DNA of 64,000 nucleotides from Shewanella atlantica. Its GTDB lineage: Bacteria > Pseudomonadota > Gammaproteobacteria > Enterobacterales > Shewanellaceae. The stretch's first letter is position 1; the number at the start of each line of letters is the position of its first letter. The stretch covers positions 1 through 64,000 of the forward strand of contig NZ_RXNV01000011.1 of the NCBI RefSeq assembly GCF_003966265.1, read 5' to 3'. Under the pieces are notes generated by a model. That model was not told the DNA's origin. It searched no databases and saw only the letters and a list, made by a program, of their open reading frames with translations. A program made the position numbers and the translations under genes. Positions 45,304-54,091 of this stretch are shown piece by piece.

Positions 45304-45756
45304 ATGATTGCGAAATTAAAGAAATTTCTGAGCTCACACTCACAAGCCGTGACACCGGAAGAGCAAGCCCGTCAGCTTAATTTGGCCGCAGTAAGTTTGC
45401 TATTAGAAGTGGTATTTGCCGATGAGACATTATCAACGGAGGAAGCCAAACTTCTGCCTACACTGTTAACCTCTGCACTGTCATTGACTCAAGCCGAGGC
45501 TGAAGAGTTGATAGAGGAAGCGAAGAAGATACAGGGGAACTCGATTTCACTCTATGAATTCACCCGTGAGATCAATCATCAATGTAGTATTGAACAGAAG
45601 CAAAAACTGATCCTGGCCATGTGGAAACTCGCCTACGCCGATGGACAATTATGCCGCTATGAAGATCAGATCATTCGTCGTACATCGGATCTGCTTCACC
45701 TGAAGCACAGCGAACTGATCCAGATGCGTAATCAGGCCATTGAGAGCCAGCGTTGA
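45304..45756 (+). CDS. TerB-family protein
   Basis: 150 aa, all helical. The segment AAVSLLLEVVFADETLSTEEAKLL and later WKLAYADGQLCRYEDQII carry the repeated acidic aD..... motifs of TerB/YebE-like domains. The role is uncertain; TerB proteins are linked to stress and tellurite resistance, but no other ter genes are here. Confidence 0.75.
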   Translation: MIAKLKKFLSSHSQAVTPEEQARQLNLAAVSLLLEVVFADETLSTEEAKLLPTLLTSALSLTQAEAEELIEEAKKIQGNSISLYEFTREINHQCSIEQKQKLILAMWKLAYADGQLCRYEDQIIRRTSDLLHLKHSELIQMRNQAIESQR

Positions 45757-45816
45757 TTATTCTCTGCTAAACTAATCGCTTAACCTGTCTCAAGCGAATC
45801 TATCCGCCAGACACAT

Positions 45817-46587
45817 TCAGTTTGCCAACGGTTTTATAAACTTCAACATATAGCGACTCGTCTTTCCTCTGATAGCCTTATCGAACACAGAGATGGTAAG
45901 CGGGTCTGCTTCATTCTTAAGAAGATCGGCACTATCGTTCAATACAAATCCAGCCTGAGTCATCTTATTGATAACATGCTCAGATGATAATCGATGAAAC
46001 TCTTGTGCCGTCTCTTTCCCTGCTCCAACAACGGCATCATGGTCGATTATCGCAACGATTCCGCCAGGCTTAAGACTACGAAATAGGTTGGCAACCAATT
46101 TATTATCATCAATCTCCGGCCAAGTCTCATCACGGTAATAGATATCATGAAAACCCAGAATATAAAAAATTCTGTCGAAAGAGTCAGCCGCCAACTCCAG
46201 ATCATTAGCCTCGCTCAACAAGGGAGTGACATTCGGCAATCTAACCGCATAACTGCGCTCATCGAGATCTTCTTTCGCAAAAGGAAGGTAAGCCTGATTA
46301 TTATGAGCAATAACCTCCCCTTTCCCGCCGACAACATAGGAGAGAAGTTCGGAGTAATACCCGCCCCCCGAGAATAGATCTAACACCCTTTGACCTTGTT
46401 CAACCTCAAAAAAAGCCAACACCTCTCTGGGGTGCCTGGTCTCATCTCTTTTGATATCCCTCTCTAATCGGGACTCGGACTGAACCGCAAGACGATATAT
46501 GTCATAGGTTAAAGCCTGACGAGCCCACGATGCAGAGCTCAAAGAAAACACGAAAAACGAAAATAAAATCCCTTTAATTAACTTCAT
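45817..46587 (-). CDS. Predicted exported SAM-dependent methyltransferase
   Basis: 256 aa from an ATG with GGGAG upstream. It begins with a clear signal peptide (MKLIKGILFSFFVFSLSSASWA), then a Rossmann methyltransferase core with VLDLFSGGGYYSELLSYVVG as motif I and SFDRIFYILGFHD. SAM is not expected in the periplasm, so the export prediction conflicts with the fold. The family is known in marine gammaproteobacteria, but its role is unclear. Either the hydrophobic part is a membrane anchor with the domain inside, or the protein has lost SAM dependence. Confidence 0.75.
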   Translation of the reverse strand: MKLIKGILFSFFVFSLSSASWARQALTYDIYRLAVQSESRLERDIKRDETRHPREVLAFFEVEQGQRVLDLFSGGGYYSELLSYVVGGKGEVIAHNNQAYLPFAKEDLDERSYAVRLPNVTPLLSEANDLELAADSFDRIFYILGFHDIYYRDETWPEIDDNKLVANLFRSLKPGGIVAIIDHDAVVGAGKETAQEFHRLSSEHVINKMTQAGFVLNDSADLLKNEADPLTISVFDKAIRGKTSRYMLKFIKPLAN

Positions 46588-46746
46588 TAGAGCTCCCTTC
46601 AAAATATTAGCTTCAAAAGAGTGACTTTCAAAAGGATAGCCCCAACCATTAGTTCATAGGCGAAGCATTTGTAAGAAATTAATTCGACGTATTAGCAATA
46701 TGAGTCTAAAACCTGCTGCTCCAGACGAACATGACATGATGAGACG

Positions 46747-48012
46747 TTAAGTCACAGGTACAACCTCATTACGGGCAAGATGTAATTTTTGCCACCAAAG
46801 AAGCGGGGCCAGCAGCATAATCAGAACGGTGGCATATAACATACTCACTCCGAGGGCGGCGCCTAACATAATGCAAAACAGGGATCCCAGGCACACAAGA
46901 GGCAAATACCTTTTACTCAGCAGCTTCGCCGCTGCAAACATAGAGGCCAAATAGATCACCACAAACACACCATTAGTCCATTTGATAAGATGCTCAAGCT
47001 CCTGACCGGAAACATGGGTCAGCACTATGACGCAAGCCATGGCCAACAGTACTGCGCTAAGTGCTCTTACCGGGACATGATGGGAGTTTAATGAATCGAA
47101 ATAACGAGGCAAAACTCCTTCCCGGCTAAAGCTCCAGATGAGTCTGGACACACTAGCCGTGTACACATTAACTGTCGCCAGACCGGCTGCAATACCAAGT
47201 ATACCGATAACCTCAGCTCCATACCCTCCAAAAAGCCTATCGAAAGCGGTCACCATGGCCAACCCCGAACTTAACTCTGATGACGTCAACAAGAGCAGTG
47301 CCGTACAGGCAAGATAAACCAGCCCCACCAACACAGTGCCAAGCAACATCGCCGGGATCATATCTTTACCGGGATCCTTAAAATCATTGGCAAGATGTGT
47401 CATAGCCTCAACCCCAAGAAAGCTCCAGAAGGCTATCCCTGCCGCAGCCATGACCATTGTCGAGTCTGTTGAGGTCCCGGAGACGAAATCTTCCAGTTTC
47501 CCGATATTCATTCCCCCGGCGCCACACATCAGCACAACAACACTCACGATTGCCAAGGTTAAGGCAAACTGCAGCTTGGCGGATATATGAATGCCTTTGA
47601 AATTTAACAAAAACAGCAAGCCTAGCAGACCCAATTCAATCCCGACCTGACTCCAGCCTGAAATAGGAATTAGCACATTTACAAATTGGAAGGTCATTAG
47701 AATTGCAGCCGGCGCCCCCAATGGCACCACCAATAGAAAAATCAGACCGATAGTTCTCCCAGCAGTTCGTCCAAATGCCTTTTCAACAAAAAAAGCCGGG
47801 CCCGCAGCATGGGGAAATGCACTCGCGAGTCGCCCGAACACCAGAGTCACGGGAATAATCGCCAGCGTCAGCAACAGCCAGGCCAGTAAAGCCCCGCTGC
47901 CTGCGGTAGCGATTGTCATCTGTGGAAGAATAAAAACACCGGTTCCCAACAAAGTGGTGGCCATCAAACCTGCGCCCTGCCAGCGCCCTATCGTGCCTTT
48001 TATATGATTCAT
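46747..48012 (-). CDS. YjeH-like amino-acid exporter (APC family)
   Basis: 421 aa with about 12 membrane helices. Its opening (IGRWQGAGLMATTLLGTGVFILPQ) and length match YjeH, which exports methionine and branched-chain amino acids in E. coli. It is divergent from an Lrp-type regulator gene, as expected for amino-acid-responsive efflux. The substrate here is inferred. Confidence 0.82.
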   Translation of the reverse strand: MNHIKGTIGRWQGAGLMATTLLGTGVFILPQMTIATAGSGALLAWLLLTLAIIPVTLVFGRLASAFPHAAGPAFFVEKAFGRTAGRTIGLIFLLVVPLGAPAAILMTFQFVNVLIPISGWSQVGIELGLLGLLFLLNFKGIHISAKLQFALTLAIVSVVVLMCGAGGMNIGKLEDFVSGTSTDSTMVMAAAGIAFWSFLGVEAMTHLANDFKDPGKDMIPAMLLGTVLVGLVYLACTALLLLTSSELSSGLAMVTAFDRLFGGYGAEVIGILGIAAGLATVNVYTASVSRLIWSFSREGVLPRYFDSLNSHHVPVRALSAVLLAMACVIVLTHVSGQELEHLIKWTNGVFVVIYLASMFAAAKLLSKRYLPLVCLGSLFCIMLGAALGVSMLYATVLIMLLAPLLWWQKLHLARNEVVPVT

Positions 48013-48106
48013 TTGTACTACTACTCTGATATTGATAGCCTAAGTATAAATGTTAACAAACATACAAGCTGCCGTTGTTAACCCGCACAAACACATCATA
48101 AACCGT

Positions 48107-48147
48107 CATAATGTCGGTATTAAGCTCATACTCAACCATAATGTCGG
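48107..48147. promoter_or_regulatory. Pair of CATAATGTCGG direct repeats
   Basis: The 11-base element CATAATGTCGG occurs at 48107-48117 and 48137-48147, exactly 30 bp (three helical turns) apart. They lie between the yjeH-like gene and the Lrp gene, so they may be operator sites for the Lrp-type protein. Confidence 0.45.
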
Positions 48148-48184
48148 GCAACGATATCATCAGCTCGAGAATGAGGAACTCATC

Positions 48185-48622
48185 TTGGATAAATTGGATA
48201 AATTTGATAACGCGATCATCACAGAGCTCAGACAAAATGCTCGCCAAAGCATCTCCCATATCGCCGACGCAGTTAACTTGTCCCGCTCAGCGGTCTCTGA
48301 ACGGATAAAAAAACTGGAGCACAATGGTGTGATCAGGGGTTATCAAGTACTGCTAAGCGAGTCTCAAAAAGAGGGGGTATCTGCCTACTTCGAGATCCAG
48401 CACCAATGTCCCAGATGCGCGGACGTAGTACATGTATTTCAGAGTATCCCCGAGGTTGTGACATGTCGCGGCATCACCGGCGACATGGATCTGCTTGTCT
48501 ATGTACAGGCGAGCTCGATGAGAAGATTGCACGAGATCCGTGAATATATTGATGCGCAGACAGATATCATCAAGATCAAAACCCACGTAGTCATGAGCGA
48601 ATGGATAGACAATCAAGGATAG
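48185..48622 (+). CDS. Lrp/AsnC-family regulator
   Basis: About 145 aa from a TTG preceded by GAGG at a spacing of 8, giving the usual Lrp length and the opening DKLDKFDNAIITELRQNAR. A longer frame of 45 extra codons would place promoter sequence in the coding region. The helix-turn-helix is ISHIADAVNLSRSAVSERIKKLE; the C-terminal ligand-binding domain ends near HVVMSEW. It probably regulates the divergent exporter. Its last codons lie inside a 14-bp tandem repeat. Confidence 0.8.
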   Translation: MDKLDKFDNAIITELRQNARQSISHIADAVNLSRSAVSERIKKLEHNGVIRGYQVLLSESQKEGVSAYFEIQHQCPRCADVVHVFQSIPEVVTCRGITGDMDLLVYVQASSMRRLHEIREYIDAQTDIIKIKTHVVMSEWIDNQG

Positions 48623-48672
48623 ACAATCAGGAATAGAGAGTCAGGGATAGATAGCCAAGGATAGAGAGTCAG
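48603..48672. repeat. 14-bp tandem repeat, five units
   Basis: Five units of the form GGATAGAcAaTCAg run in exact 14-bp register. The first two span the final Lrp codons and its TAG stop. The remaining units are intergenic. Slippage could alter the C-terminus or the spacing. Confidence 0.85.
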
Positions 48673-48691
48673 GGTGTGAAGCCGTGATATT

Positions 48692-48715
48692 GAGCCCCAG
48701 TGCTGACTGGGGCTC
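48692..48715. terminator. Hairpin between the Lrp and AssT genes
   Basis: The stem GAGCCCCAG/CTGGGGCTC, 9 bp, loop of six. No clear T-run on either side. Placed between convergent genes, it may serve both. Confidence 0.5.
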
Positions 48716-48744
48716 GAATAGTTAACCTTTAATAAAGGTAGCTG

Positions 48745-50448
48745 CTAGAACATAATATCAGGATCGATGATCAGGGCTCGGTAGCTCGGCTCAGTCTTAG
48801 CCATAGAGTTGATTGTCATTTCAACTTTTACCTTACCTTTCTCGGTAACCTCGTTAATAAAGTGCTTACCCGGCTCACCCGTAAACAGACCCGCAGATGC
48901 CGAGTACATGAAGAAGGTATCCTTGTCTTCACGCCATTCGATATTTGAAGTGATAGGTGAATACCACTCATATCCACGCTCTTTACCGTATTCGAAGGTT
49001 TGCTGAACCGTCATCTTCTCTTCATCGATCTTATACTCCACACCACGACTGTACTTCATCGTTGGCATCGCCGGCTGCTCGAAGTTACGACCATCGCCGT
49101 TATCAAACGACACCAAGGTGCCGCGACTGGTCAACCAAGAGGTATGTTGTGTCCATGGGAAATCGAAGTTTGTCTCACACTCACCGGTATTGTTGTTGCA
49201 CTTAAGTGGCTTGCCTTTAGCATCCACTGGAGTCAGAACCTTGTCAGAGAGTTCTCCCCAGCCTTTATTGGCAGCCAGAATCCACTTAACTTCATGGTCA
49301 CGACCGACTTTCATTGTTCCCTGATGACGCAGTGACAAAATTATCGAATCATCTTTTTCGTCATAATCGATTGAGTTCACGTGGGCCCAGTTACGTCCGG
49401 CAGCAACGCCTGGTAGATCACCAAATGGTGCATCGGGTTCCAGCTTTGCAGTCTCACCGGCATGAGATTCATCGACATTCAAACATACGGCTCCGGCATC
49501 CAGGCCTTTAAGCAGATCGTCTCGCATATTGTCGAAAATCTTATTCAGATCCCAGACTTCTACAACCTTACCGTTACGGTCGACTTCGATAATATGGTCG
49601 CGTACGGTATCGATCCGTTTGCCATCTTTACGCAGATAATCCTCTTTCGCGACACGCAGCAGATAGTTACCATTCGGCATCTCTTTCATCGCATGACTGA
49701 AACCATTGAACCCTCGTGGGATATCACGCTTAAATACTTTACGACCTAAGAGATCGTAGCGGGCATAATAGCTTTCAAATCCCCAATAAAGATCGCCATT
49801 ATCAGCCTGATGGAAGCCCATGGCGATGCCTGGATCATTCTCTTGATCGTAAACGGCGTCCCAATCCATAAACCAGCGCACTTCACCCTTAGTATCTGTC
49901 ACAAAAACCACAGGGTAGTTATCCCAGCCTACGGTGTTTTCATCGGCACCTAAGTGGTTAACCATATAGAGACGATCTTTAAACTTCTTATCCACGGTAA
50001 CCGGCTTGACCTCAGGGAAGGTTCTAACCTGGCCATCGAACAGTAAAGGCTTTAATGGGCCGGTTTTTATCTTATATTTTTCACTAACCTTCTTACCATT
50101 TTTCACATATTCGACGCTTACGGTATTCTCAAAGTCAGGATATAAACCAAATACCGGGATACCATTATGGGTCGTGACTCCCTCCTTAGTCACCGGGTAA
50201 TCGATAGCAACGCCGCCTTTTTTAGGCTCGACGCGCACATGGACGTCGCTGATCTCAAAACCATTGAGATCAATAAGCGCCGTCAAAGGAGCGAAATCAT
50301 AGGGGTTAACCTTAACTATACCCAACTCACCCTGAGTCTTGACCGAGGTCAGGTATTTATCCGCCCAATCATCACCCGCAAAAGCAGACTGAGCGCCCAG
50401 CCCCATTAATTCAATACTTAACGCTGCGACCAAAATAGATTTTTTCAT
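48745..50448 (-). CDS. assT: Periplasmic arylsulfate sulfotransferase AssT
   Basis: Transfers sulfate between phenolic compounds without PAPS. The protein is 567 aa from an ATG with GGGAG at a spacing of 7, with a signal peptide ending SAFA. The active residues match the known enzyme: the sulfated His in FPWTQHTSW (H435 in this numbering), plus His in GFSHAM and WAHVNS and Arg in LSLRHQG. Two cysteines, in the segment KCNNNTGECE, would form the disulfide made by DsbL. The upstream genes encode DsbL, DsbI and a barrel protein in the same operon. Confidence 0.93.
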   Translation of the reverse strand: MKKSILVAALSIELMGLGAQSAFAGDDWADKYLTSVKTQGELGIVKVNPYDFAPLTALIDLNGFEISDVHVRVEPKKGGVAIDYPVTKEGVTTHNGIPVFGLYPDFENTVSVEYVKNGKKVSEKYKIKTGPLKPLLFDGQVRTFPEVKPVTVDKKFKDRLYMVNHLGADENTVGWDNYPVVFVTDTKGEVRWFMDWDAVYDQENDPGIAMGFHQADNGDLYWGFESYYARYDLLGRKVFKRDIPRGFNGFSHAMKEMPNGNYLLRVAKEDYLRKDGKRIDTVRDHIIEVDRNGKVVEVWDLNKIFDNMRDDLLKGLDAGAVCLNVDESHAGETAKLEPDAPFGDLPGVAAGRNWAHVNSIDYDEKDDSIILSLRHQGTMKVGRDHEVKWILAANKGWGELSDKVLTPVDAKGKPLKCNNNTGECETNFDFPWTQHTSWLTSRGTLVSFDNGDGRNFEQPAMPTMKYSRGVEYKIDEEKMTVQQTFEYGKERGYEWYSPITSNIEWREDKDTFFMYSASAGLFTGEPGKHFINEVTEKGKVKVEMTINSMAKTEPSYRALIIDPDIMF

Positions 50449-50481
50449 TATCATTCTCCCACTCGATAGCTACCGAGATAA

Positions 50482-51225
50482 TTAAAAGTTGTACTGCAAT
50501 GAATAGAACACGCCGTCATGAAAACCATCTTTCCCCATATTGTTTTCTGCATAACGGTAGGTAAGGGCTGCGGATATCTGCTCATGAAAATGCCAGCGCA
50601 AGATGGCCGAACCATTGAAACCAAAATCTTTTCCGTCACCGGATAGCTTCAAATAGAGGTCGTCCCGACCAAAAAAGTGCTCCTGCCACCAGACAAAGGA
50701 AAAGTTCTGCTCACCGATATCGAAATCCTTCATCAGGGTGTAGATAAAATATCCCCCGTTGAATCCCCCCTTGAAGTCGGAGTTGAAGTGCTTATAGTCT
50801 GCGGTGACTATATGGCCAGCCAACGCCAGCTGAGCATACAAACCATTATCGAACTGCTTGTCCCAGCTCACACCTAAGGTGGTATTGGTCTCAGACCAGA
50901 CAGGCTTCTGCTTATTGAATACCTGCCCATACCAATTGAAATCACTGTCTCCCATATTGATCTGACCGATGATATTGATCTCTGAGCCCATAGCCTCTGA
51001 GTCTTCGATATCTTCCAGCTTTACGTGAGCATACAAGTCGCCAAATGCACTTCCAGTTGCTCCCTTCATCTGTATAAAGCTGTTCTCGCTCTTCCCTTCA
51101 CCGAAATAATCTTCAGCTTGCTGGCTCCAATCCATCACTCCCGCTTCAACAGCGAGCATTCCAGCCTGTGAGGCGGGCGCAGCCGCAAGCAAACTCAGCG
51201 CTATCACATTACGCAAGTACTTCAT
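50482..51225 (-). CDS. Tsx/OmpK-like outer-membrane channel
   Basis: About 247 aa with signal peptide ending ASQA. It starts WSQQAEDYFGEGKSENSFIQ and ends YSLQYNF, with long beta strands, as in the nucleoside-specific Tsx/OmpK family. Three ATG codons occur in a row after AAGG; the start is approximate. It lies between dsbI and assT, so it may bring in the phenols or sulfates used by AssT. This gene is an addition compared with the classic assT-dsbL-dsbI cluster. Confidence 0.75.
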   Translation of the reverse strand: MKYLRNVIALSLLAAAPASQAGMLAVEAGVMDWSQQAEDYFGEGKSENSFIQMKGATGSAFGDLYAHVKLEDIEDSEAMGSEINIIGQINMGDSDFNWYGQVFNKQKPVWSETNTTLGVSWDKQFDNGLYAQLALAGHIVTADYKHFNSDFKGGFNGGYFIYTLMKDFDIGEQNFSFVWWQEHFFGRDDLYLKLSGDGKDFGFNGSAILRWHFHEQISAALTYRYAENNMGKDGFHDGVFYSLQYNF

Positions 51226-51285
51226 CATCATTACCTTGAGGTTATTTTTATAAATGAACCCGGTGCTTCTGCACCAGGGTTGAGG

Positions 51286-51921
51286 TTAGTGAGCCTTAAC
51301 GATTGACTGCCCTTGAGTGAGTCTGGAGATCCAGCCAAATGTCACAGCACTGAGTGCGATACCAAAGACCGAGTAGGCGATGATGCAGTATTGCGCCATA
51401 TTGAGTCCCAGTAAGCTCCAATCATCTTCGCCACAGATACCCGATGGCTGGAATTCATAGGGGAACCACTCATGCAGGGGCAGTCCCAGAGGGAATGTTG
51501 GCTCGGTTGAGCAAGCTCCACCGCCACCGCCGGCGGCAAAGAGATCTCCTCCGCCCGCCATCACATCATCCATCGCATGTGATGCATCGTGCAGCATAGA
51601 CAGGTCAATCGACCACATCATGCCTTGCACGACGCCATACCAGGCTAATATCAGGCCCAGTACTTTCAGCAGGATATGGTTAGGGTTTATGGCTATGATC
51701 AGACCGGCAAAGAGAATACAGAACTGGCTGAATCTAATGTAGACACAGATCTCGCATGGGTCCATCTCGAGGAACCACTGGAAGTATCCCATCGCCGAGC
51801 CGATGAGAAATGCGGCTGCGCCACTCATCAGAAACCATACCCAACGTTGCTCTTGCCATTGCTGTAGCGTGTTTACAGGTGCAGTTTTAAGGTCCTGCCA
51901 ACCTTGTGAAATCGTATTCAT
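51286..51921 (-). CDS. dsbI: DsbI, DsbB-like quinone oxidoreductase
   Basis: Inner-membrane protein of 211 aa with four membrane segments. It reoxidises DsbL, passing electrons to quinone. The first periplasmic loop has the CxxC pair C56-C59 (CEIC). The second loop carries a Gly-rich stretch (AAGGGGGACS) and a further Cys (GICGED). It starts 8 bp after dsbL. Confidence 0.9.
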   Translation of the reverse strand: MNTISQGWQDLKTAPVNTLQQWQEQRWVWFLMSGAAAFLIGSAMGYFQWFLEMDPCEICVYIRFSQFCILFAGLIIAINPNHILLKVLGLILAWYGVVQGMMWSIDLSMLHDASHAMDDVMAGGGDLFAAGGGGGACSTEPTFPLGLPLHEWFPYEFQPSGICGEDDWSLLGLNMAQYCIIAYSVFGIALSAVTFGWISRLTQGQSIVKAH

Positions 51922-51929
51922 AACAGGAC

Positions 51930-52538
51930 CTATTTTTCTAACAGTTCAGCAGTCAACTCATCGAGCATTGTCATGCTGGTGATGGTTTTTGTGTTGATTA
52001 AATACTTACCATTAACCACGATAGCCGGAATGCCTCTCACCTTAGCCACGGCCACTCCCTGATCCCATGTCGTCAGTAACGCTTTCACCTCTGATGTATC
52101 TTTGTGGGCAGAGAAAGTCACACTATCGATCTTTGCGGCTTTCAAACCAAAGGAGATCGCATCTTCGGCAGAGCTGAACTTTTTCTTATCGTCATGAATA
52201 TGTTTGTAATAAGCCATCTTGGCCGTTTTATACTGCTTATCACCCAATACCTTAGCTACGGCTATAACCATCGCCTTCTCTTTGCCGAAAGGAGGCTTAG
52301 TGGTGATGTGATAGGAATCGAAGCTCACGCCATCCGGCAGGTTTTTAACAAAACCCGGTATAACCGCTTTTTCATATTTGTAACAAAACGGGCAGTTAAC
52401 CGAGTAAATTTTGGTCACTTGATTGGGTGCATTGAAGGCCGCCTCACCCAAGTCAACATAATGGTCCCCTTGGGTGAAACTGGCCGCCGAAGCGCCAAAC
52501 GAAAGCAGGATAGCCGCTGTAGAAAGAAGTTTTATCAT
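51930..52538 (-). CDS. dsbL: DsbL, dedicated thiol oxidase of AssT
   Basis: Periplasmic thioredoxin-fold oxidase of 202 aa with a signal peptide ending ASAA. The active site is CPFC (C49-C52), the DsbL version and not the CPHC of DsbA, and cis-Pro is in RGIPAIV. AssT is the only known substrate in enterobacteria. It is the first gene of the operon and is divergent from a TetR gene. Confidence 0.9.
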   Translation of the reverse strand: MIKLLSTAAILLSFGASAASFTQGDHYVDLGEAAFNAPNQVTKIYSVNCPFCYKYEKAVIPGFVKNLPDGVSFDSYHITTKPPFGKEKAMVIAVAKVLGDKQYKTAKMAYYKHIHDDKKKFSSAEDAISFGLKAAKIDSVTFSAHKDTSEVKALLTTWDQGVAVAKVRGIPAIVVNGKYLINTKTITSMTMLDELTAELLEK

Positions 52539-52796
52539 TTTAATCCCCTTGAAAGTAATAGCCCTAAATCGCTATTTCAGAACGTGAGGAAATTGTATGG
52601 CTTGAGAGGTTTTATTAATGTGATTATTCGAAGTTAAAATATGGGGAATCTTTTCACCAATGTTAAATTAAATGTGACTTGGATCCATTTGAACTACAAT
52701 TTACACCGAACCATTACGAGTATGAGTAACAGTTCACGAAATAAGATGTCCATATAACCTATAGTGAAAATACAATGACATTTGCTGACCAAATCA

Positions 52797-53537
52797 ATGG
52801 CCAACAGAACAAGTTTAAAAAGACAACGAATTTCGGCAATATTAGATTCTGCGGAAAAAGCCATTATTGAAAATGGACTTTTCTCTCTGAGTTTACTGGA
52901 ACTCGCCAGGCAGTCAGGTTGCTCGGTAAACACTCTCTATAACTATTTTTCCAATAGGGAAGATATTGCCGTGAGTCTATTTAACCGCTACATTGGAAAG
53001 TGGGGAGTTCAGGCCAGCCGGGAGATAAGTCAACATAGATACAGCTTCGCCGAACGCTTTATCGCGATGCAGATGATCTGGGTATACCGTCAACACAGGG
53101 ATATCGATGAAGGTGGGGTACAGTTCCTGGCCGCAATTCCCTGCGTATGGAAGCATGCATCCCACCAGAGGATCTCGACAACCAGACAGCTGTTGGATAC
53201 CTGGTTTACTCTGAACAGAGAATTTTTAATGATGGCAAGGGAACAGGGAGAGTTAACGGCATCAGATGCTCAGATTGATGAGTGCTTACTTATGGTATCA
53301 ATCACGGAAAGAGGGTTTTCTTTATTAGCTAATAATTATCTATTTCGTGAAAATATAATTAACATGTCACTTAGAAAAATATTTGACTCGATGAATGAAG
53401 AGTTAAATCAGTTAGAGTGGAAAACAACTGTTAGCGATGAAAGCTTTAATCGTGTATTAGAATTAGTAACATGTGTAAATGAGCAACTCTCCGATCACCA
53501 TATTGACAACCTTATATATGATATCGAAGATAAATAA
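52797..53537 (+). CDS. TetR-family transcriptional regulator
   Basis: About 246 aa. The helix-turn-helix is LLELARQSGCSVNTLYNYFSNRED, followed by an unclassified ligand domain. The ATG has no strong Shine-Dalgarno. It is divergent from the dsbL-dsbI-assT operon (258 bp), which makes that operon the likely target. A phenolic compound would be a natural ligand, by inference. Confidence 0.83.
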   Translation: MANRTSLKRQRISAILDSAEKAIIENGLFSLSLLELARQSGCSVNTLYNYFSNREDIAVSLFNRYIGKWGVQASREISQHRYSFAERFIAMQMIWVYRQHRDIDEGGVQFLAAIPCVWKHASHQRISTTRQLLDTWFTLNREFLMMAREQGELTASDAQIDECLLMVSITERGFSLLANNYLFRENIINMSLRKIFDSMNEELNQLEWKTTVSDESFNRVLELVTCVNEQLSDHHIDNLIYDIEDK

Positions 53538-53575
53538 TATGAAGCAAGAATATGCCTTCTATTTGAACAGATAAT

Positions 53576-54052
53576 TCAACGTCCCATATTATTCTGTTGC
53601 CCCCGCCTTTGCAGATATAAACCGTCCAGTTGTGACGATGCCATAAGCACCTGCTTTAGTTTATTTCTAAGCTCAAGATGCTGCTCTGATTGAGAGCCGT
53701 CGGCTTGTTCAGATACAAATTCAGCTTCGAGTTTCACCGCATAATATTGCGTTAACCGCAGAATAAGATGCTCGGCCTGATTTAAAGAGCCATGCTGAAC
53801 CTCTTTGATAAACAACAGGTGAAAGCCATCGAATAACACGGAAAACACCAATTCGGTGTCGAGAGACGTCACAAAAAAACGCTCGTCATTTTCCCGATAG
53901 CTCAATGCGGCAATAAGATTAACCACGGTAGTCATGTTAGTGGCACCGGTGAACAGCTCGCACACTTCGGCACTCTGACTTAAATAGCCCTGCAGCAAGT
54001 AAGCAAACTCAGATTTTGTATGCTGCTGGCCTACAGCTTTAATCACACTCAT
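53576..54052 (-). CDS. dmsH: DmsH-type protein of the DMSO respiration operon
   Basis: 158 aa, last gene of the dms operon. Helical, cytoplasmic, no signal peptide, and with no motif that I recognise. The place matches dmsH of Shewanella, whose function is not established. It follows dmsG after 39 bp. Confidence 0.7.
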   Translation of the reverse strand: MSVIKAVGQQHTKSEFAYLLQGYLSQSAEVCELFTGATNMTTVVNLIAALSYRENDERFFVTSLDTELVFSVLFDGFHLLFIKEVQHGSLNQAEHLILRLTQYYAVKLEAEFVSEQADGSQSEQHLELRNKLKQVLMASSQLDGLYLQRRGQQNNMGR

Positions 54053-54091
54053 CTCAACCTCATTAGCTTCTATAAATTTCTATATCAATAA

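Noticed and set aside
49000..49335. Plus-strand frames opposite assT
   Set aside because: Antisense shadows with no start signals, within a complete and well-motivated assT gene.
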